Source: Alphaproteobacteria bacterium
Lineage (GTDB): Bacteria > Pseudomonadota > Alphaproteobacteria > Micavibrionales > Micavibrionaceae
NCBI GenBank assembly: GCA_016794145.1
Contig: JAEUKP010000014.1
Location: forward strand, 96,787-160,786
Length of the DNA: 64,000 nucleotides
Direction of reading: 5' to 3'
Numbering within the stretch: position 1 is the stretch's first letter; each line of letters opens with the position of its first letter. A model generated the notes under the pieces. That model made no database searches, was not told where the DNA came from, and worked only from the letters and a program-made list of their open reading frames with translations. This document shows, piece by piece, positions 7,567 to 16,874 of this stretch. The position numbers and the translations under genes are program-made.

Positions 7567-8381
7567 GATGCAGTTTCCTTTTCTTCTATAACTTCATTTT
7601 CTTTCGATTCTTCTGGAAGATCTTCTGTTTCCTGATCAAATTCCCCTATCGGCAGATCTTTTTCTTCCTCATCAGGCAACGCACTATCGCCATTTGCAAA
7701 AAGATCTGCGCCAACAATGTTTTCAATAGCCGGGCGCGTATCCAGAAGGCCTGAAGCCTTGAGTTCCTGAAGCCCTGGAAGATCAGTCAATAAAGAAATG
7801 CCGAATTCATCCAGAAACGCATTCGTTGTTATCCAGGTGACAGGGCGACCAGGGGTTTCCCTTCGACGACCAGGTTTAATCCAACCCGCCTCTAAAAGAA
7901 CATCCAGCGTTCCTTTATTGGTCGCAACACCCCGGATATTTTCAACTTCTGCACGAGTCACAGGTTGGTGATAAGCAATAACAGCAAGAGTTTCAAGCCC
8001 CGCCCGAGAAAGTTTCTTCTCCTCTTTCTTCGCCAAAGCCAAATAAGGCCCGATATCAACTGCCGTCCGGAAAGCCCAATAATCCTCAAGCCGAACAAGA
8101 TTAACACCGCGCTCGGCATATTCCTCCTGTAGCTGTGTTAGAATAAAACCAACATCGGCAGTCGAAGGAAGGCGGCTTTGAATCGCCTTCAACGCAATAG
8201 GTTCTGGTGATGCAAACAACAACGCCTCAATCAATCTTTTCTGTTGAGCAGGATCATCCAAAGGAACCAATGGCAAAGGGGGGACGCTATCGGGGCTTAT
8301 ATCCCCCTGTTGATCATCCTCTGCAAGAGACTCCTCAACGACATCTTCATCAATCATATCTGTTTCAATTGCATCATTCAT
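7557..8381 (-). CDS. scpB: Segregation and condensation protein ScpB
   Basis: A 274-residue kleisin-associated winged-helix protein that binds ScpA and SMC in the condensin complex. The core (about residues 45-205) has [12 protein letters not shown] at its start, then [24 protein letters not shown] and the second winged helix with GRPVTWITT. Acidic, low-complexity N- and C-terminal tails (for example EEKDLPIGE) flank it. It overlaps scpA by 8 bases and tatA by 10, so translation is probably coupled. Confidence 0.94.
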   Translation of the reverse strand: MNDAIETDMIDEDVVEESLAEDDQQGDISPDSVPPLPLVPLDDPAQQKRLIEALLFASPEPIALKAIQSRLPSTADVGFILTQLQEEYAERGVNLVRLEDYWAFRTAVDIGPYLALAKKEEKKLSRAGLETLAVIAYHQPVTRAEVENIRGVATNKGTLDVLLEAGWIKPGRRRETPGRPVTWITTNAFLDEFGISLLTDLPGLQELKASGLLDTRPAIENIVGADLFANGDSALPDEEEKDLPIGEFDQETEDLPEESKENEVIEEKETASCH

Positions 8382-9264
8382 TATCTACGGCCTTTACGTT
8401 TATTTCTTCGCTTTTATTCTGGTCAACATCTTCAGATGAAGGCTCCCTGTCGACTGCTCTTAGGTAAATGGGACGAAAAGTATCATCTTGACGAATTTCA
8501 ACTTTCCCCTGTTTTGCAAGCTCAAGAGCCGATGTTAAAAGTGAGGCAATTGATGAGCGCGCAAATAATGGATCTGTAACACGATCTGGAACAAAACTTG
8601 TCAGTGTCGTCCATACAGAGGCCACACCTGCCCGCGGCAACCTGCCAAGCATCTTTACCATCCGTGCCATTGCATCTTCCATCGACATCACAGGGAAGGT
8701 TAAAGGTTTATAATGGCTGCTTGTTTGACGTTGTGTAATATCACCATAGGCTTTCAACAATTGGTACAAATCAACCGTATATTTATCAGGCGTTGAAACT
8801 GTAAATTTTTCGCGCTCCCCACGACCATAAACTGTCAACTGATGATACATCTTCCCTTTCATTTTCTTTGCAACAGCTTGAAAGGCCTCTAGACGCAACA
8901 ACTGAAATGAGAGGGCCTCAGCCATCATTTCCGCAGATGGTTCATCATCATTCTTTTCTTCACGTGGCAGCAACAGGCGCGACTTCAGATAGGCCAACCA
9001 TGCGGCCATGACAAGATATTCTGCGGCAACATCGAGTGATAGCTGCTGGGCCCGATCAATAAAGGCAAGATATTGACGCGCCAGTTGTAAAATAGAGATG
9101 TGAGTCAGATCAATTTTCTGATCCCGTGCCAATTGCAACAAAACATCCAGTGGTCCTTCAAATTGATCAAGTTTCAAAAGCAATAATTCAGTCGACAAAG
9201 CTGTATCGGCACCCAAGGTCACCGATACCGGATCTTCAACAAAATTTTCTGCGTTTTCACTCAT
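8374..9264 (-). CDS. scpA: Segregation and condensation protein ScpA (kleisin)
   Basis: A 296-residue kleisin bridging the SMC heads. Landmarks are LDQFEGPLDVLLQLARDQKIDLTHISI (split by one conserved break) near residue 31 and YLVMAAWLAYLKSRLLLP near residue 83; the C-terminal winged helix contains SIASLLTSALELAKQGKVEIRQ (near residue 240). GGAAG precedes the ATG by about 7 bases. It sits between nagZ and scpB in a standard alphaproteobacterial order. Confidence 0.94.
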   Translation of the reverse strand: MSENAENFVEDPVSVTLGADTALSTELLLLKLDQFEGPLDVLLQLARDQKIDLTHISILQLARQYLAFIDRAQQLSLDVAAEYLVMAAWLAYLKSRLLLPREEKNDDEPSAEMMAEALSFQLLRLEAFQAVAKKMKGKMYHQLTVYGRGEREKFTVSTPDKYTVDLYQLLKAYGDITQRQTSSHYKPLTFPVMSMEDAMARMVKMLGRLPRAGVASVWTTLTSFVPDRVTDPLFARSSIASLLTSALELAKQGKVEIRQDDTFRPIYLRAVDREPSSEDVDQNKSEEINVKAVDNE

Positions 9265-9303
9265 CTTCCAGGGACTATCTTAACTATATTCTTTGTTTAA
9301 AAA

Positions 9304-10320
9304 TCAGGAACGGGCGAAATTCCACCGTGCCCACGATTTCGCAGACAAGGGTGGCAATTCAGCAGCAAGCTGTTCCATGATATCCAGTTTAGCCCAACAA
9401 TATAAAGCAATATCGCAACCAGCTTGCAAGCAAAGATTGGCTCTTTCTGGAATTGTCCCATACTTTTCCAACGCTTTCATATCCAGATCATCAGAAAACA
9501 AAAGCCCTTTAAACCCGATTTCTTTTCGAATTATGTCATTTATGACTTTTGAAGAAAGGGTCGCAGGAAAATCAGGATCTATTTCAGTATAAATAATATG
9601 GGCGACCATTCCCCATATCTGGGACGAGAAAGACGCTTTGGACAACTCACGGAACGGCAAAAAATCTGTTTTCTGTAAATCCTCAATACTTGTATTGACA
9701 ACAGGCAAATGATGGTGACTGTCTGCCATCGCCCGACCATGCCCTGGCAAATGTTTCATAATTGGCTGGAGCCCGGAATCCAGGAATGTCCGACAGACTT
9801 CTGCTGCCGCTATTGCAACAATCTCTGGGTTAGATGAATAGGCCCTATCCCCAATCACCTGATGAGTTTCGGGAAACAAAACATCACAAACAGGCGCACA
9901 ATTTGAATCAATGCCAACATCAATCAACATATGAGCCAGATGGATCATATCCCTGCGCAAATTATCCAATCCAGAGACAGAGGCCGCCAGAGATTCATCT
10001 TCAGATTCATCGCGCCCCCCGATTTGATCCCCGTATGTTTTAGCACTGGGAAATTCCGGCCAATCAGGGGCACGCAACCGGGCAACACGCCCGCCCTCTT
10101 GATCAATCATAATCGGGCAATGCCATCCAACAATAGAACGCAATTCGTTGGTTAGCCTTCTAACCTGGTCCCGCGATTCACAATTGCGCCCGAAGAGAAT
10201 AAAACCAAAAGGCTGTGCCGCAGAAAACAAGGATTTCTCGGCATGTGTTAAACTCTTCCCTTCAACAGAGAAGACACATGCCAACGGTAATGGCCGTTCC
10301 TGCACCATATGATCACGCAT
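9304..10320 (-). CDS. nagZ: Beta-N-acetylhexosaminidase (GH3)
   Basis: A 338-residue cytosolic glycoside hydrolase that removes GlcNAc from anhydromuropeptides during wall recycling. GH3 markers are DQEGGRVARLR (around residue 76), KHLPGHGRAMADSHHHLP (around 188, with the His/Asp acid-base dyad) and FSDDLDMKAL (around 285, the nucleophile Asp). The start is ambiguous: GGGG abuts the ATG at 10320 and lies about 12 bases before a second ATG four codons in. It follows the SPOR gene by 6 bases. Confidence 0.94.
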   Translation of the reverse strand: MRDHMVQERPLPLACVFSVEGKSLTHAEKSLFSAAQPFGFILFGRNCESRDQVRRLTNELRSIVGWHCPIMIDQEGGRVARLRAPDWPEFPSAKTYGDQIGGRDESEDESLAASVSGLDNLRRDMIHLAHMLIDVGIDSNCAPVCDVLFPETHQVIGDRAYSSNPEIVAIAAAEVCRTFLDSGLQPIMKHLPGHGRAMADSHHHLPVVNTSIEDLQKTDFLPFRELSKASFSSQIWGMVAHIIYTEIDPDFPATLSSKVINDIIRKEIGFKGLLFSDDLDMKALEKYGTIPERANLCLQAGCDIALYCWAKLDIMEQLAAELPPLSAKSWARWNFARS

Positions 10321-10326
10321 CCCCTT

Positions 10327-11205
10327 TTACTTTATAATTAAGCAATCACCCTTTGCAGCTTTGATCTTTGTGCATAGAGTTGCGGCATTGGCTGCAGATG
10401 TCGGACCGGCCTGCACCCGATAGAAAATACCTTTTGCCCCCAAATCAGCTTTCTCTACCTTAAGGGATAAACTGTTCAGAGAGGGATAGCTTGATTTTAA
10501 CTTATCCCACTTGGTTTTTGCATCGCCCTCCGACTTAACTGCTGCCAGCTGAATATAAACCGATCCCTTTGTTTCTTGTTTTGCAGATGTTTTTTCTTCT
10601 TTCTTGGCTATCGACTGTTTCGAGGCACTCATATCCTTTGTGCCGGCTTCTGCTTTTAAAACGTCAATAACATCTGTTTTTTGATCCTTAGCAGAGTCTT
10701 TTTCTACTGTATCTTCTTTGACAGATGTCAACTCAGATGAAGAAGGGGCAGATGAAGGGGGAACAGAATCATCATTTGTTTTCTCTGCAGATACTGCAGG
10801 TTTATCCTCAACGAATACATCCTCTTTTTTCAGGGGTTGTTCAGAATCTTCCAATAGACTTTCAACTTTTTTTTCGTTCCCAGACTCAGATTGCGCATCA
10901 GACGACATTGTCTCGAAAATTGTGCTGTCTTTATTCGGAATAATCATTCCGCCTTTATCTTCCGGTCGCACCTTATATTCGTCCGACTCTGCTCGTATAA
11001 TAGGGACAGAGTCATCAGCCCCCCTCTCCCCATTCGGCCAGACAGCCCACCCAAGCAAGCCAACAATAACCAAAACAGAAAATGCCACCGCACCTTTCAA
11101 TAGTTTAACCATTGAATCTGGCATGGGAACGCTCTCCTTGCGATTCATCAGGCTTTCAAAGAACCCTTCGTCATCGTCAAAATCACCTTTTATTTTTTTT
11201 GACAT
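10327..11205 (-). CDS. SPOR-domain inner-membrane protein
   Basis: A 292-residue bitopic protein. A cytoplasmic acidic N-terminus is followed by a span at about residues 38-57, a long Ser/Lys/Glu/Asp-rich periplasmic linker, and a C-terminal SPOR domain (about 215-292, from VYIQLAAVKSEGDA to the end) that binds denuded glycan at the septum. It is the SPOR protein of the dgt-argS-SPOR-nagZ-scpA cluster. Here it follows dgt directly by 21 bases, with argS absent. Confidence 0.88.
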   Translation of the reverse strand: MSKKIKGDFDDDEGFFESLMNRKESVPMPDSMVKLLKGAVAFSVLVIVGLLGWAVWPNGERGADDSVPIIRAESDEYKVRPEDKGGMIIPNKDSTIFETMSSDAQSESGNEKKVESLLEDSEQPLKKEDVFVEDKPAVSAEKTNDDSVPPSSAPSSSELTSVKEDTVEKDSAKDQKTDVIDVLKAEAGTKDMSASKQSIAKKEEKTSAKQETKGSVYIQLAAVKSEGDAKTKWDKLKSSYPSLNSLSLKVEKADLGAKGIFYRVQAGPTSAANAATLCTKIKAAKGDCLIIK

Positions 11206-11226
11206 CTTTTATTTCCTTTCAAATTT

Positions 11227-12456
11227 TTATTTTAAATCCCAATACAAATCAAACATGCGTTCGTGCTCCCGGATAGCGAACCTATCCGTCATACCTGCAA
11301 TATAATCACAAACAACGCGGGCACGAGCGATATGATCGGCAGCTCCTCCTGCTTGCTCGACACGCATCTGCCAATGATCTGGTAATAATTTATAGTGATG
11401 AAAGAAAGCATTGAACAAATCAGGCAGAATTCGCTCTACCTTCAAAGAAATTCGCTCTACTGTATAATGATGGTACATTCTTTTGAACAAAAAATTTCGC
11501 AATTCCAGAACATCCTGATTCATCTGCGCTGAAAATCGTACAATTTGTTCCCCCGCTCTGGCGACATCAGCCGGGGATTTCGGATTAATCCGTTGAATAT
11601 TGGCTATACTTGTATCCAATACATCCTCAACCATTTCTCCAATCATCTGACGGACCATTTCTGCAATAAAAATACTGGTCGTAATCCCTGGATAAGCATT
11701 GCGAATAGCAGTAAATGGTTTTTTGAAAAGATTCAGATTTTCAATCTCCTCAAGGGTAAAAAACCCAGCCCGTAGTCCATCCTCGACATCATGGTTATTA
11801 TAGGCAATATCATCAGCGATTGCAGCAGCCTGCGCCTCAATAGAGGCGTATTGATCCAGCTCCATATCCATTTTTTGTGAAAGCTCGAACAACGCAATGG
11901 GTAAAAGATCACGGGATGGATTTTGGCCCTTCTGAAGAACCGGCCCATTGTGTTTAGCGACACCTTCCAAAGTTTCCCATGTCAGATTCAATCCTGGCCA
12001 TAAAGGATATTTCTGTTCCAGCGTTGTTAGAATGCGAAGAGATTGATCATTGTGGAAAAAGCCACCCAAATCCTTCATACATGCCTGCAATGCATCCTCA
12101 CCCATATGCGCAAATGGCGTATGTCCCAAATCATGTGCCAAAGCAACAGCCTCTGACAAATCCTCGTTCACCATCAATGCACGAGCAATCGTCCGCGCGA
12201 TTTGAGCAACCTCAATTGTATGACTAAGGCGCGTGCGATAGTGATCCCCTTCATGATATACAAAAACCTGGGTCTTATATTTCAAACGACGGAAAGCCGA
12301 TGTGTGAATAATACGATCACGATCGCGTTGAAAAGCCGTACGATGTTTGCTTTCATCTTCAACAATGATCCGGCCTTTCGACAGGTCCGGGCGACACGCA
12401 TAAGCGGCAAGCGGCAAAGCGCAGTAATTATAAGCAAAAGAAGAATCATGGGACAT
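11227..12456 (-). CDS. dgt: dGTPase-like HD-domain triphosphohydrolase
   Basis: A 409-residue HD-superfamily enzyme splitting dNTPs to deoxynucleoside and triphosphate. Metal-binding HD residues are in RTRLSHTIEVAQIAR and ALAHDLGHTPFAH (residues ~75-120), with NNHDVEDGLRAG as a later conserved motif. The N-terminus SKGRIIVEDESKHRTAFQRDRDRIIHT is typical of the shorter type 2 Dgt-like proteins. It lies 65 bases after the helicase gene and leads into the SPOR gene. Confidence 0.93.
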   Translation of the reverse strand: MSHDSSFAYNYCALPLAAYACRPDLSKGRIIVEDESKHRTAFQRDRDRIIHTSAFRRLKYKTQVFVYHEGDHYRTRLSHTIEVAQIARTIARALMVNEDLSEAVALAHDLGHTPFAHMGEDALQACMKDLGGFFHNDQSLRILTTLEQKYPLWPGLNLTWETLEGVAKHNGPVLQKGQNPSRDLLPIALFELSQKMDMELDQYASIEAQAAAIADDIAYNNHDVEDGLRAGFFTLEEIENLNLFKKPFTAIRNAYPGITTSIFIAEMVRQMIGEMVEDVLDTSIANIQRINPKSPADVARAGEQIVRFSAQMNQDVLELRNFLFKRMYHHYTVERISLKVERILPDLFNAFFHHYKLLPDHWQMRVEQAGGAADHIARARVVCDYIAGMTDRFAIREHERMFDLYWDLK

Positions 12457-12521
12457 GGGTGCAGTCTATCCATCTCCTTGAACAATCTCAAGTGCGAGAT
12501 CAAGCTATTATGCCGAAAATC

Positions 12522-13859
12522 CTATAAAGACGTTCTTAAAAAAGCAGGCATGTTATCCTCGTGAAACTTATCTCCCTCATCATCAGGGAGAATGGGATAA
12601 CGACGTCCAGAGGTATCAGGTTTCGATGATCTTTTAACGGTCACCAATTTTTGGTCATTCCTTTTATCAGCCCGCTCTTTTTTGATCGGCTTTTCAGCAG
12701 GCTTGTCTGAATTACGTTTATCCAGATGATCAGGCTTGGCAATTTTATCGGATATTTCGATCGGAATATCACGTCCCACCAATTTGACAATCGCCGCAAT
12801 CAGTTTGTCATCAGATTCAGTTACCAAAGTCCACGCCTTCCCACTTTGCCCGGCACGTCCTGTTCGGCCAATACGATGCACATAGTCATCTGCATTAAAA
12901 GGCACATCATAGTTAAAAACATGTGATACACCGGATACATCCAGACCTCTGGCCGCAACATCGGAACAAACCATCAAAGAAATCTTTCCATCTTTAAACG
13001 CCTGAAGCGTCTCTGTTCTCTTTGATTGGACCATATCTCCATGTAACGCTGCGGCCGAAAATCCTTTTTCCGACAACCATTTTCCAAGCATATCAACATC
13101 TTTTTTACGATTGCAAAACACAAAAGCATTTTTGATGTTTTCGCGCTCTATCAAATCTCTTAGCGCATATTTTTTATCTTTTGGTGATACTTGCATCAAC
13201 CTATGATCAACCGTTGCTGCCGGAGACGCTGCCGGCGCAACAGATACAGATTTGGGGTTGCTAAGAAATTTGTCAGCCAGATTTTTGATTTCCTGTGGCA
13301 TTGTTGCCGAAAACAATAAGGTCTGACGCGACATAGGAATCAACGTAATGATTTTTTCAATATCAGGAATAAACCCCATATCAAGCATACGGTCTGCTTC
13401 ATCGATCACGAGGATTTTAATATCGCTGAGCAAAATTTGCCCCCGGTCAAATAAATCCAACAAGCGGCCAGGTGTTGCAATCAGAACATCCGCTCCTTTC
13501 TCGAGAATCTTAATCTGGTCCCCCATAGACTCCCCACCCACCAACAAAGCTTTTGTTAATTTGTGATACTTGCCATAGTTATCAAAATTTTCAGCCACTT
13601 GCGCTGCCAATTCACGGGTGGGGGCCAAAACAAGTGAACGCGGCATACGGGACCGCGCACGACCAGAAGAGAGCATTTCAATCATCGGCAGCGTAAAACT
13701 TGCTGTTTTTCCAGTGCCAGTCTGCGCCAACCCAATTAAATCACGGGCCATCAAAACAATGGGAATTGCTTTTTCTTGAATAGGTGTGGGAGTTGTATAA
13801 CCAATCTCTTCGATTGCTTTCAATAATGCGTCACCTAATCCTAATTGACCAAAATCCAT
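12522..13859 (-). CDS. DEAD-box RNA helicase (RhlE/DbpA type)
   Basis: A 445-residue ATP-dependent RNA helicase. Motifs in order: the Q motif with TTPTPIQEKAIP, AQTGTGKTASF (I), PTRELAAQ (Ia), VIDEADRMLD (II, DEAD), SATMP (III), and HRIGRTGRAGQ (VI). The ~70-residue C-terminal tail is Lys-rich and divergent, as in RhlE-like proteins. It probably acts in ribosome assembly or RNA decay. It is first in the long leftward run ending with zapE. Confidence 0.9.
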   Translation of the reverse strand: MDFGQLGLGDALLKAIEEIGYTTPTPIQEKAIPIVLMARDLIGLAQTGTGKTASFTLPMIEMLSSGRARSRMPRSLVLAPTRELAAQVAENFDNYGKYHKLTKALLVGGESMGDQIKILEKGADVLIATPGRLLDLFDRGQILLSDIKILVIDEADRMLDMGFIPDIEKIITLIPMSRQTLLFSATMPQEIKNLADKFLSNPKSVSVAPAASPAATVDHRLMQVSPKDKKYALRDLIERENIKNAFVFCNRKKDVDMLGKWLSEKGFSAAALHGDMVQSKRTETLQAFKDGKISLMVCSDVAARGLDVSGVSHVFNYDVPFNADDYVHRIGRTGRAGQSGKAWTLVTESDDKLIAAIVKLVGRDIPIEISDKIAKPDHLDKRNSDKPAEKPIKKERADKRNDQKLVTVKRSSKPDTSGRRYPILPDDEGDKFHEDNMPAFLRTSL

Positions 13860-13942
13860 ACGTATCCGTTCGCGCTGTGCGTTTATGTGTTTAAATGTTT
13901 AATAGAGCTGTTTTTTCAGAAAAATCTACAAAAAGCAATGAA

Positions 13943-14425
13943 TTAAAGTGATTCTGCCTGATTTTCATGTGGGTGGTCCTGATGAATACGACTCTCTAAC
14001 GGGCGGGGGCGAAATGCATCAAAATGCATGACATTCAAATGAACCCCGAAATAAATGATTATGTTGAGACAAAACAACACGCTTGCAACGATAAGAACCC
14101 TTGAATTTCGCGCCTTTTGCGGAGTACACGGAGGATGCCCACATCCTGTATCATGACAATCAACTTTCTGGCTGAACAAATGCGCCGCCCAACCAAGAGC
14201 GACCATTCCACCAGAAAAAAGGATAATAGGAATTTCGTAGCTGTGCATTTTATTATGTATACCCATCAGGATTCCATCCGGTGAGACCACAAATAATCCA
14301 AGATTGGCAAATGCAGACAAAATCGTAACAAGAGTTGGAATAACACAGCAGAAAACATGACTCAACTCTGATGCCAAAACGGCCCAGCCGAAATGTCTTT
14401 CGAAACGCTTCTGAAACTGCTGCAA
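13943..14425 (-). CDS. Small membrane protein with possible metal-binding motifs
   Basis: A 160-residue protein with about four hydrophobic segments. The first carries HVFCCVIPT, resembling the Cys-Cys-Pro region of MerC-like transporters. A cytosolic loop carries CHDTGCGHPPC (near residue 94) and the C-terminus ends with a His-rich tail (HQDHPHEN). Together these suggest binding of a soft or transition metal; that is inference from motifs. No metal regulator or other transporter is adjacent, and its promoter should lie in 14426-14538. Confidence 0.6.
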   Translation of the reverse strand: MQQFQKRFERHFGWAVLASELSHVFCCVIPTLVTILSAFANLGLFVVSPDGILMGIHNKMHSYEIPIILFSGGMVALGWAAHLFSQKVDCHDTGCGHPPCTPQKARNSRVLIVASVLFCLNIIIYFGVHLNVMHFDAFRPRPLESRIHQDHPHENQAESL

Positions 14426-14538
14426 AATATATAACCTCTTAAGCCATTGGACTTTCAGTTTTATGCCAATTCACGCCAGGAGGGACTATATATCCCGAAA
14501 GAACCCCGGGTCAAGATGAAAGAGTAAGATCATCAAGA

Positions 14539-14572
14539 AAAAACCCGATCACTTATTCTCTATCGGGTTTTT
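14539..14572. terminator. Terminator after the cold-shock gene
   Basis: AAAAACCCGAT and ATCGGGTTTTT pair in an 11-bp stem with a 12-base loop. It lies 66 bases downstream of the cspA-type stop on the minus strand and is followed there by T residues. Confidence 0.8.
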
Positions 14573-14600
14573 AATCTAATTTTTGAAAAGAACAGCCGTA

Positions 14601-14632
14601 AAAGATAGCTAACTATAAAGATAGCTAACTAT
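14601..14632 (+). repeat. 16-bp perfect tandem duplication
   Basis: AAAGATAGCTAACTAT occurs twice head to tail just after the cold-shock gene. It looks like a recent replication slippage and has no evident function. Confidence 0.75.
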
Positions 14633-14637
14633 ATTTT

Positions 14638-14844
14638 CTAAGCGGCATTCTTTAGATTCGTTGCCGCTTGTTTGCCGCGCTCAGACGTCACTTCATAAGA
14701 AATTTTCTGACCTTCGTTTAAGGTCCGAAATCCTGCTGCAGTAACCGCAGAAATATGAACAAACACATCTGCTCCGCCATCTTGTGGTTGAATAAAACCA
14801 AACCCTTTTTCTGTATTAAACCATTTTACTGTACCTTGTGCCAT
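14638..14844 (-). CDS. Cold-shock domain protein (CspA family)
   Basis: A 68-residue nucleic-acid chaperone. RNP1 (KGFGFIQP) and RNP2 (DVFVHIS) mark the single OB-fold domain, which binds single-stranded RNA and DNA. GGAGG seven bases before the ATG at 14844 settles this start; the upstream in-frame ATGs would add a non-family N-terminus. A long upstream region could hold the cold-responsive leader typical of such genes. A strong terminator follows. Confidence 0.93.
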   Translation of the reverse strand: MAQGTVKWFNTEKGFGFIQPQDGGADVFVHISAVTAAGFRTLNEGQKISYEVTSERGKQAATNLKNAA

Positions 14845-15273
14845 ATTGGCCTCCATTATAAAAAATGCACCGGAATGCGTGAATTTTCCACACAGCAACC
14901 GCCATGTGGCCATTCGAAAATAGTGTGTCTTGTGCAGTAATCGTTGGAATACAATAGCAAGTCAGTACTTCATAAATCTCGAACCATTTGAACCCTATGG
15001 GTATTTCAGGAAAAGAGCAAGAGAATTATGATGCCTAAAAAAAACAATCCCCAAAACCGCATCAAGTGGTTATCCCAAAAAATGCAACAAAGTGATTATA
15101 AAGTGATTATATCAATACGATCAAAAATTTCATAAAATTAATAAAAAATGTCCAAGACCCCCTTGCGAAGAGAGCAAGTTAAGGCTATCTATGTTTCGTA
15201 TTCTGATACTGTCTGACGAATCAATCAGACGCGTCCATTCACATTCTATCTAACCAGCACAGGAGTCCTCTAT
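14845..15273. other. Divergent intergenic region, cold-shock gene and pal
   Basis: 429 bases without a gene, holding promoters for both sides. Visible items are an 11-bp tandem duplication (AAAGTGATTAT at 15089-15110) and a small hairpin GTCTGA...TCAGAC (15211-15230) in the pal leader. No RNA gene is recognised. Confidence 0.5.
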
Positions 15274-15798
15274 ATGGCTATTCGTAATCTACTTTTAATG
15301 TCTGTCGCCCTTGTTTCACTTGCCGCATGTTCCTCTGATGAAGATGCTGCTGTTGATACATCTATGGCTGGAATGAATGCCGGGCAATTGGCCGGAACCG
15401 ACATGGGGAATGGCACTGCCGCACCTGTGAACGGTGTTACACCTGGAACACAACAGGATCTCGTCGTTAATGTTGGCGATCGTGTTTTCTTTGGTTATGA
15501 CCAATCTGACATCTCTGCAGAAGGTAAAGCAACCCTCGACCGCCAAGCGGCTTGGTTAAAGCAATACCCGAATGTATCCGTAACAATCGAAGGTCATGCC
15601 GACGAACGTGGAACACGCGAATATAACCTTGCTTTGGGTGAACGTCGTGCCGCATCCACAAAATCTTACCTGTTGTCACAAGGGATTGAGGCAAGCCGCA
15701 TCCAAACCATCAGCTATGGCAAAGAACGCCCAGCCGTTACAGATGCATCTCCATCTGGTTGGGCTCAAAACCGCCGTACTGTAACTGTTGTTAACTAA
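15274..15798 (+). CDS. pal: Peptidoglycan-associated lipoprotein Pal
   Basis: A 174-residue outer-membrane lipoprotein. The signal peptide ends at a lipobox (SLAAC, Cys19). A short Gly/Ala/Thr linker leads to a C-terminal OmpA-type peptidoglycan-binding domain (about residues 65-174) with VTIEGHADERGTREYNLALGERRA. As part of Tol-Pal it tethers the outer membrane at the septum. GGAG precedes the ATG by about 10 bases. It is followed by cpoB, but tolQRAB are not in the window. Confidence 0.95.
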   Translation: MAIRNLLLMSVALVSLAACSSDEDAAVDTSMAGMNAGQLAGTDMGNGTAAPVNGVTPGTQQDLVVNVGDRVFFGYDQSDISAEGKATLDRQAAWLKQYPNVSVTIEGHADERGTREYNLALGERRAASTKSYLLSQGIEASRIQTISYGKERPAVTDASPSGWAQNRRTVTVVN

Positions 15799-15818
15799 AA
15801 ATATGAAGGAGAGATAAA

Positions 15819-16874
15819 ATGAATCTTCTTTTATCCCCTTCTGTCCGTCATGTCACTCAGGCCGCTTTTGCGGCCTGTTTGCTGATGGCCGCCATTGCCC
15901 TTCCCTCGGGTGCGAGAGCAGAAAATACGGATAGCCGACTCCGCCAGTTGGAAGGAAGCGTTGATACATTGAACCGTGCCGTCTTTAAGGGAGAATCATC
16001 TCCGCTCCCTCTGTCGAATGGGGTAGCAACAGCAGATTATCAGGCCTCGGTTGAAAGTCGTCTTTCATCCTTGGAAACACAGTTACGCGAATTAACAGGT
16101 AAAATTGAAAAACAGGAATTTGAAAATTCTCAATTAAAAACAAGACTGGAAAAAGCGCTCACAGACATTAACCTCAGATTTGAGGATACTCAAAATCCGC
16201 AAACTCGACAATCAGGAACGTTAGCCCCAAATGATATGGGAGGCCCAGTATCCAGCTCAACACCCAGCTCAGCATCGGACATGGATAAAGAAGGCGGTGA
16301 AAAATCATCCCCTCCAATTCTTACATCACCAGATACAGGCGAAGAGACAGGCTCTGCCCCCTCCGAAAATCAAGATGAAGGCGCCCCAAAAGACATAAAC
16401 GCACCCGCATCGCAATCATCGCCTACCGTCCAGAATTTAGGTTCTATGGCTGTTGCCCCAGGGGGCGCAGGAATATCACCTAAAAATAGCGATGCCACAT
16501 CACAATATGAATCTGCCTTTTCTTTGCTAAAAAGCGGTAATTTTACAGGGGCTAAAAGTGGGTTTGAAAGCTTTATTGCAAAAAATCCATCACACCCCCT
16601 CATTTCAAATGCAACTTATTGGCTTGGGGAAAGTTATTACGCGAATGGTGAATTTGAAAAGGCTGCTCGCATCTTTGCCGAGAGCTATAAAAAATACCCC
16701 AAAGGCCCCAAAGTTGCAGATAGTCTCCTAAAAATGGGAATGTCTCTTGGTGCTTCTGGAAAGAAAAAAGAGGGCTGTATTGCCTTAAAACAACTGAAAA
16801 AAGAATTTCCAACTGGGAACTCAGTGACATTAAGGCGCGCAGATCAGGAGATTTCACGTTTTGCCTGCCTCTAA
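15819..16874 (+). CDS. cpoB: Cell division coordinator CpoB (YbgF)
   Basis: A 351-residue periplasmic protein linking PBP1B-type synthesis with Tol-Pal. A signal peptide (to about residue 34, cut after SGARA) is followed by a coiled-coil trimerisation region (about 38-120) and a Ser/Pro-rich low-complexity linker. The C-terminal TPR-like domain (about 228-351) contains YESAFSLLKSGNFTGAKSGFESF and ATYWLGESYYANGEFEKAA. It lies 20 bases after pal and overlaps the tilS start by 14 bases. Confidence 0.93.
   Translation: MNLLLSPSVRHVTQAAFAACLLMAAIALPSGARAENTDSRLRQLEGSVDTLNRAVFKGESSPLPLSNGVATADYQASVESRLSSLETQLRELTGKIEKQEFENSQLKTRLEKALTDINLRFEDTQNPQTRQSGTLAPNDMGGPVSSSTPSSASDMDKEGGEKSSPPILTSPDTGEETGSAPSENQDEGAPKDINAPASQSSPTVQNLGSMAVAPGGAGISPKNSDATSQYESAFSLLKSGNFTGAKSGFESFIAKNPSHPLISNATYWLGESYYANGEFEKAARIFAESYKKYPKGPKVADSLLKMGMSLGASGKKKEGCIALKQLKKEFPTGNSVTLRRADQEISRFACL

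Noticed and set aside
10718..11305. 195-codon plus-strand frame opposite the SPOR gene
   Set aside because: Ser/Phe-rich antisense of a Lys/Glu/Ser-rich linker; no start signal and no family.
14981..14993. GAAC-N5-GAAC as a further LexA box
   Set aside because: The spacer is 5, not 7 bases, so it does not fit the alphaproteobacterial LexA motif.
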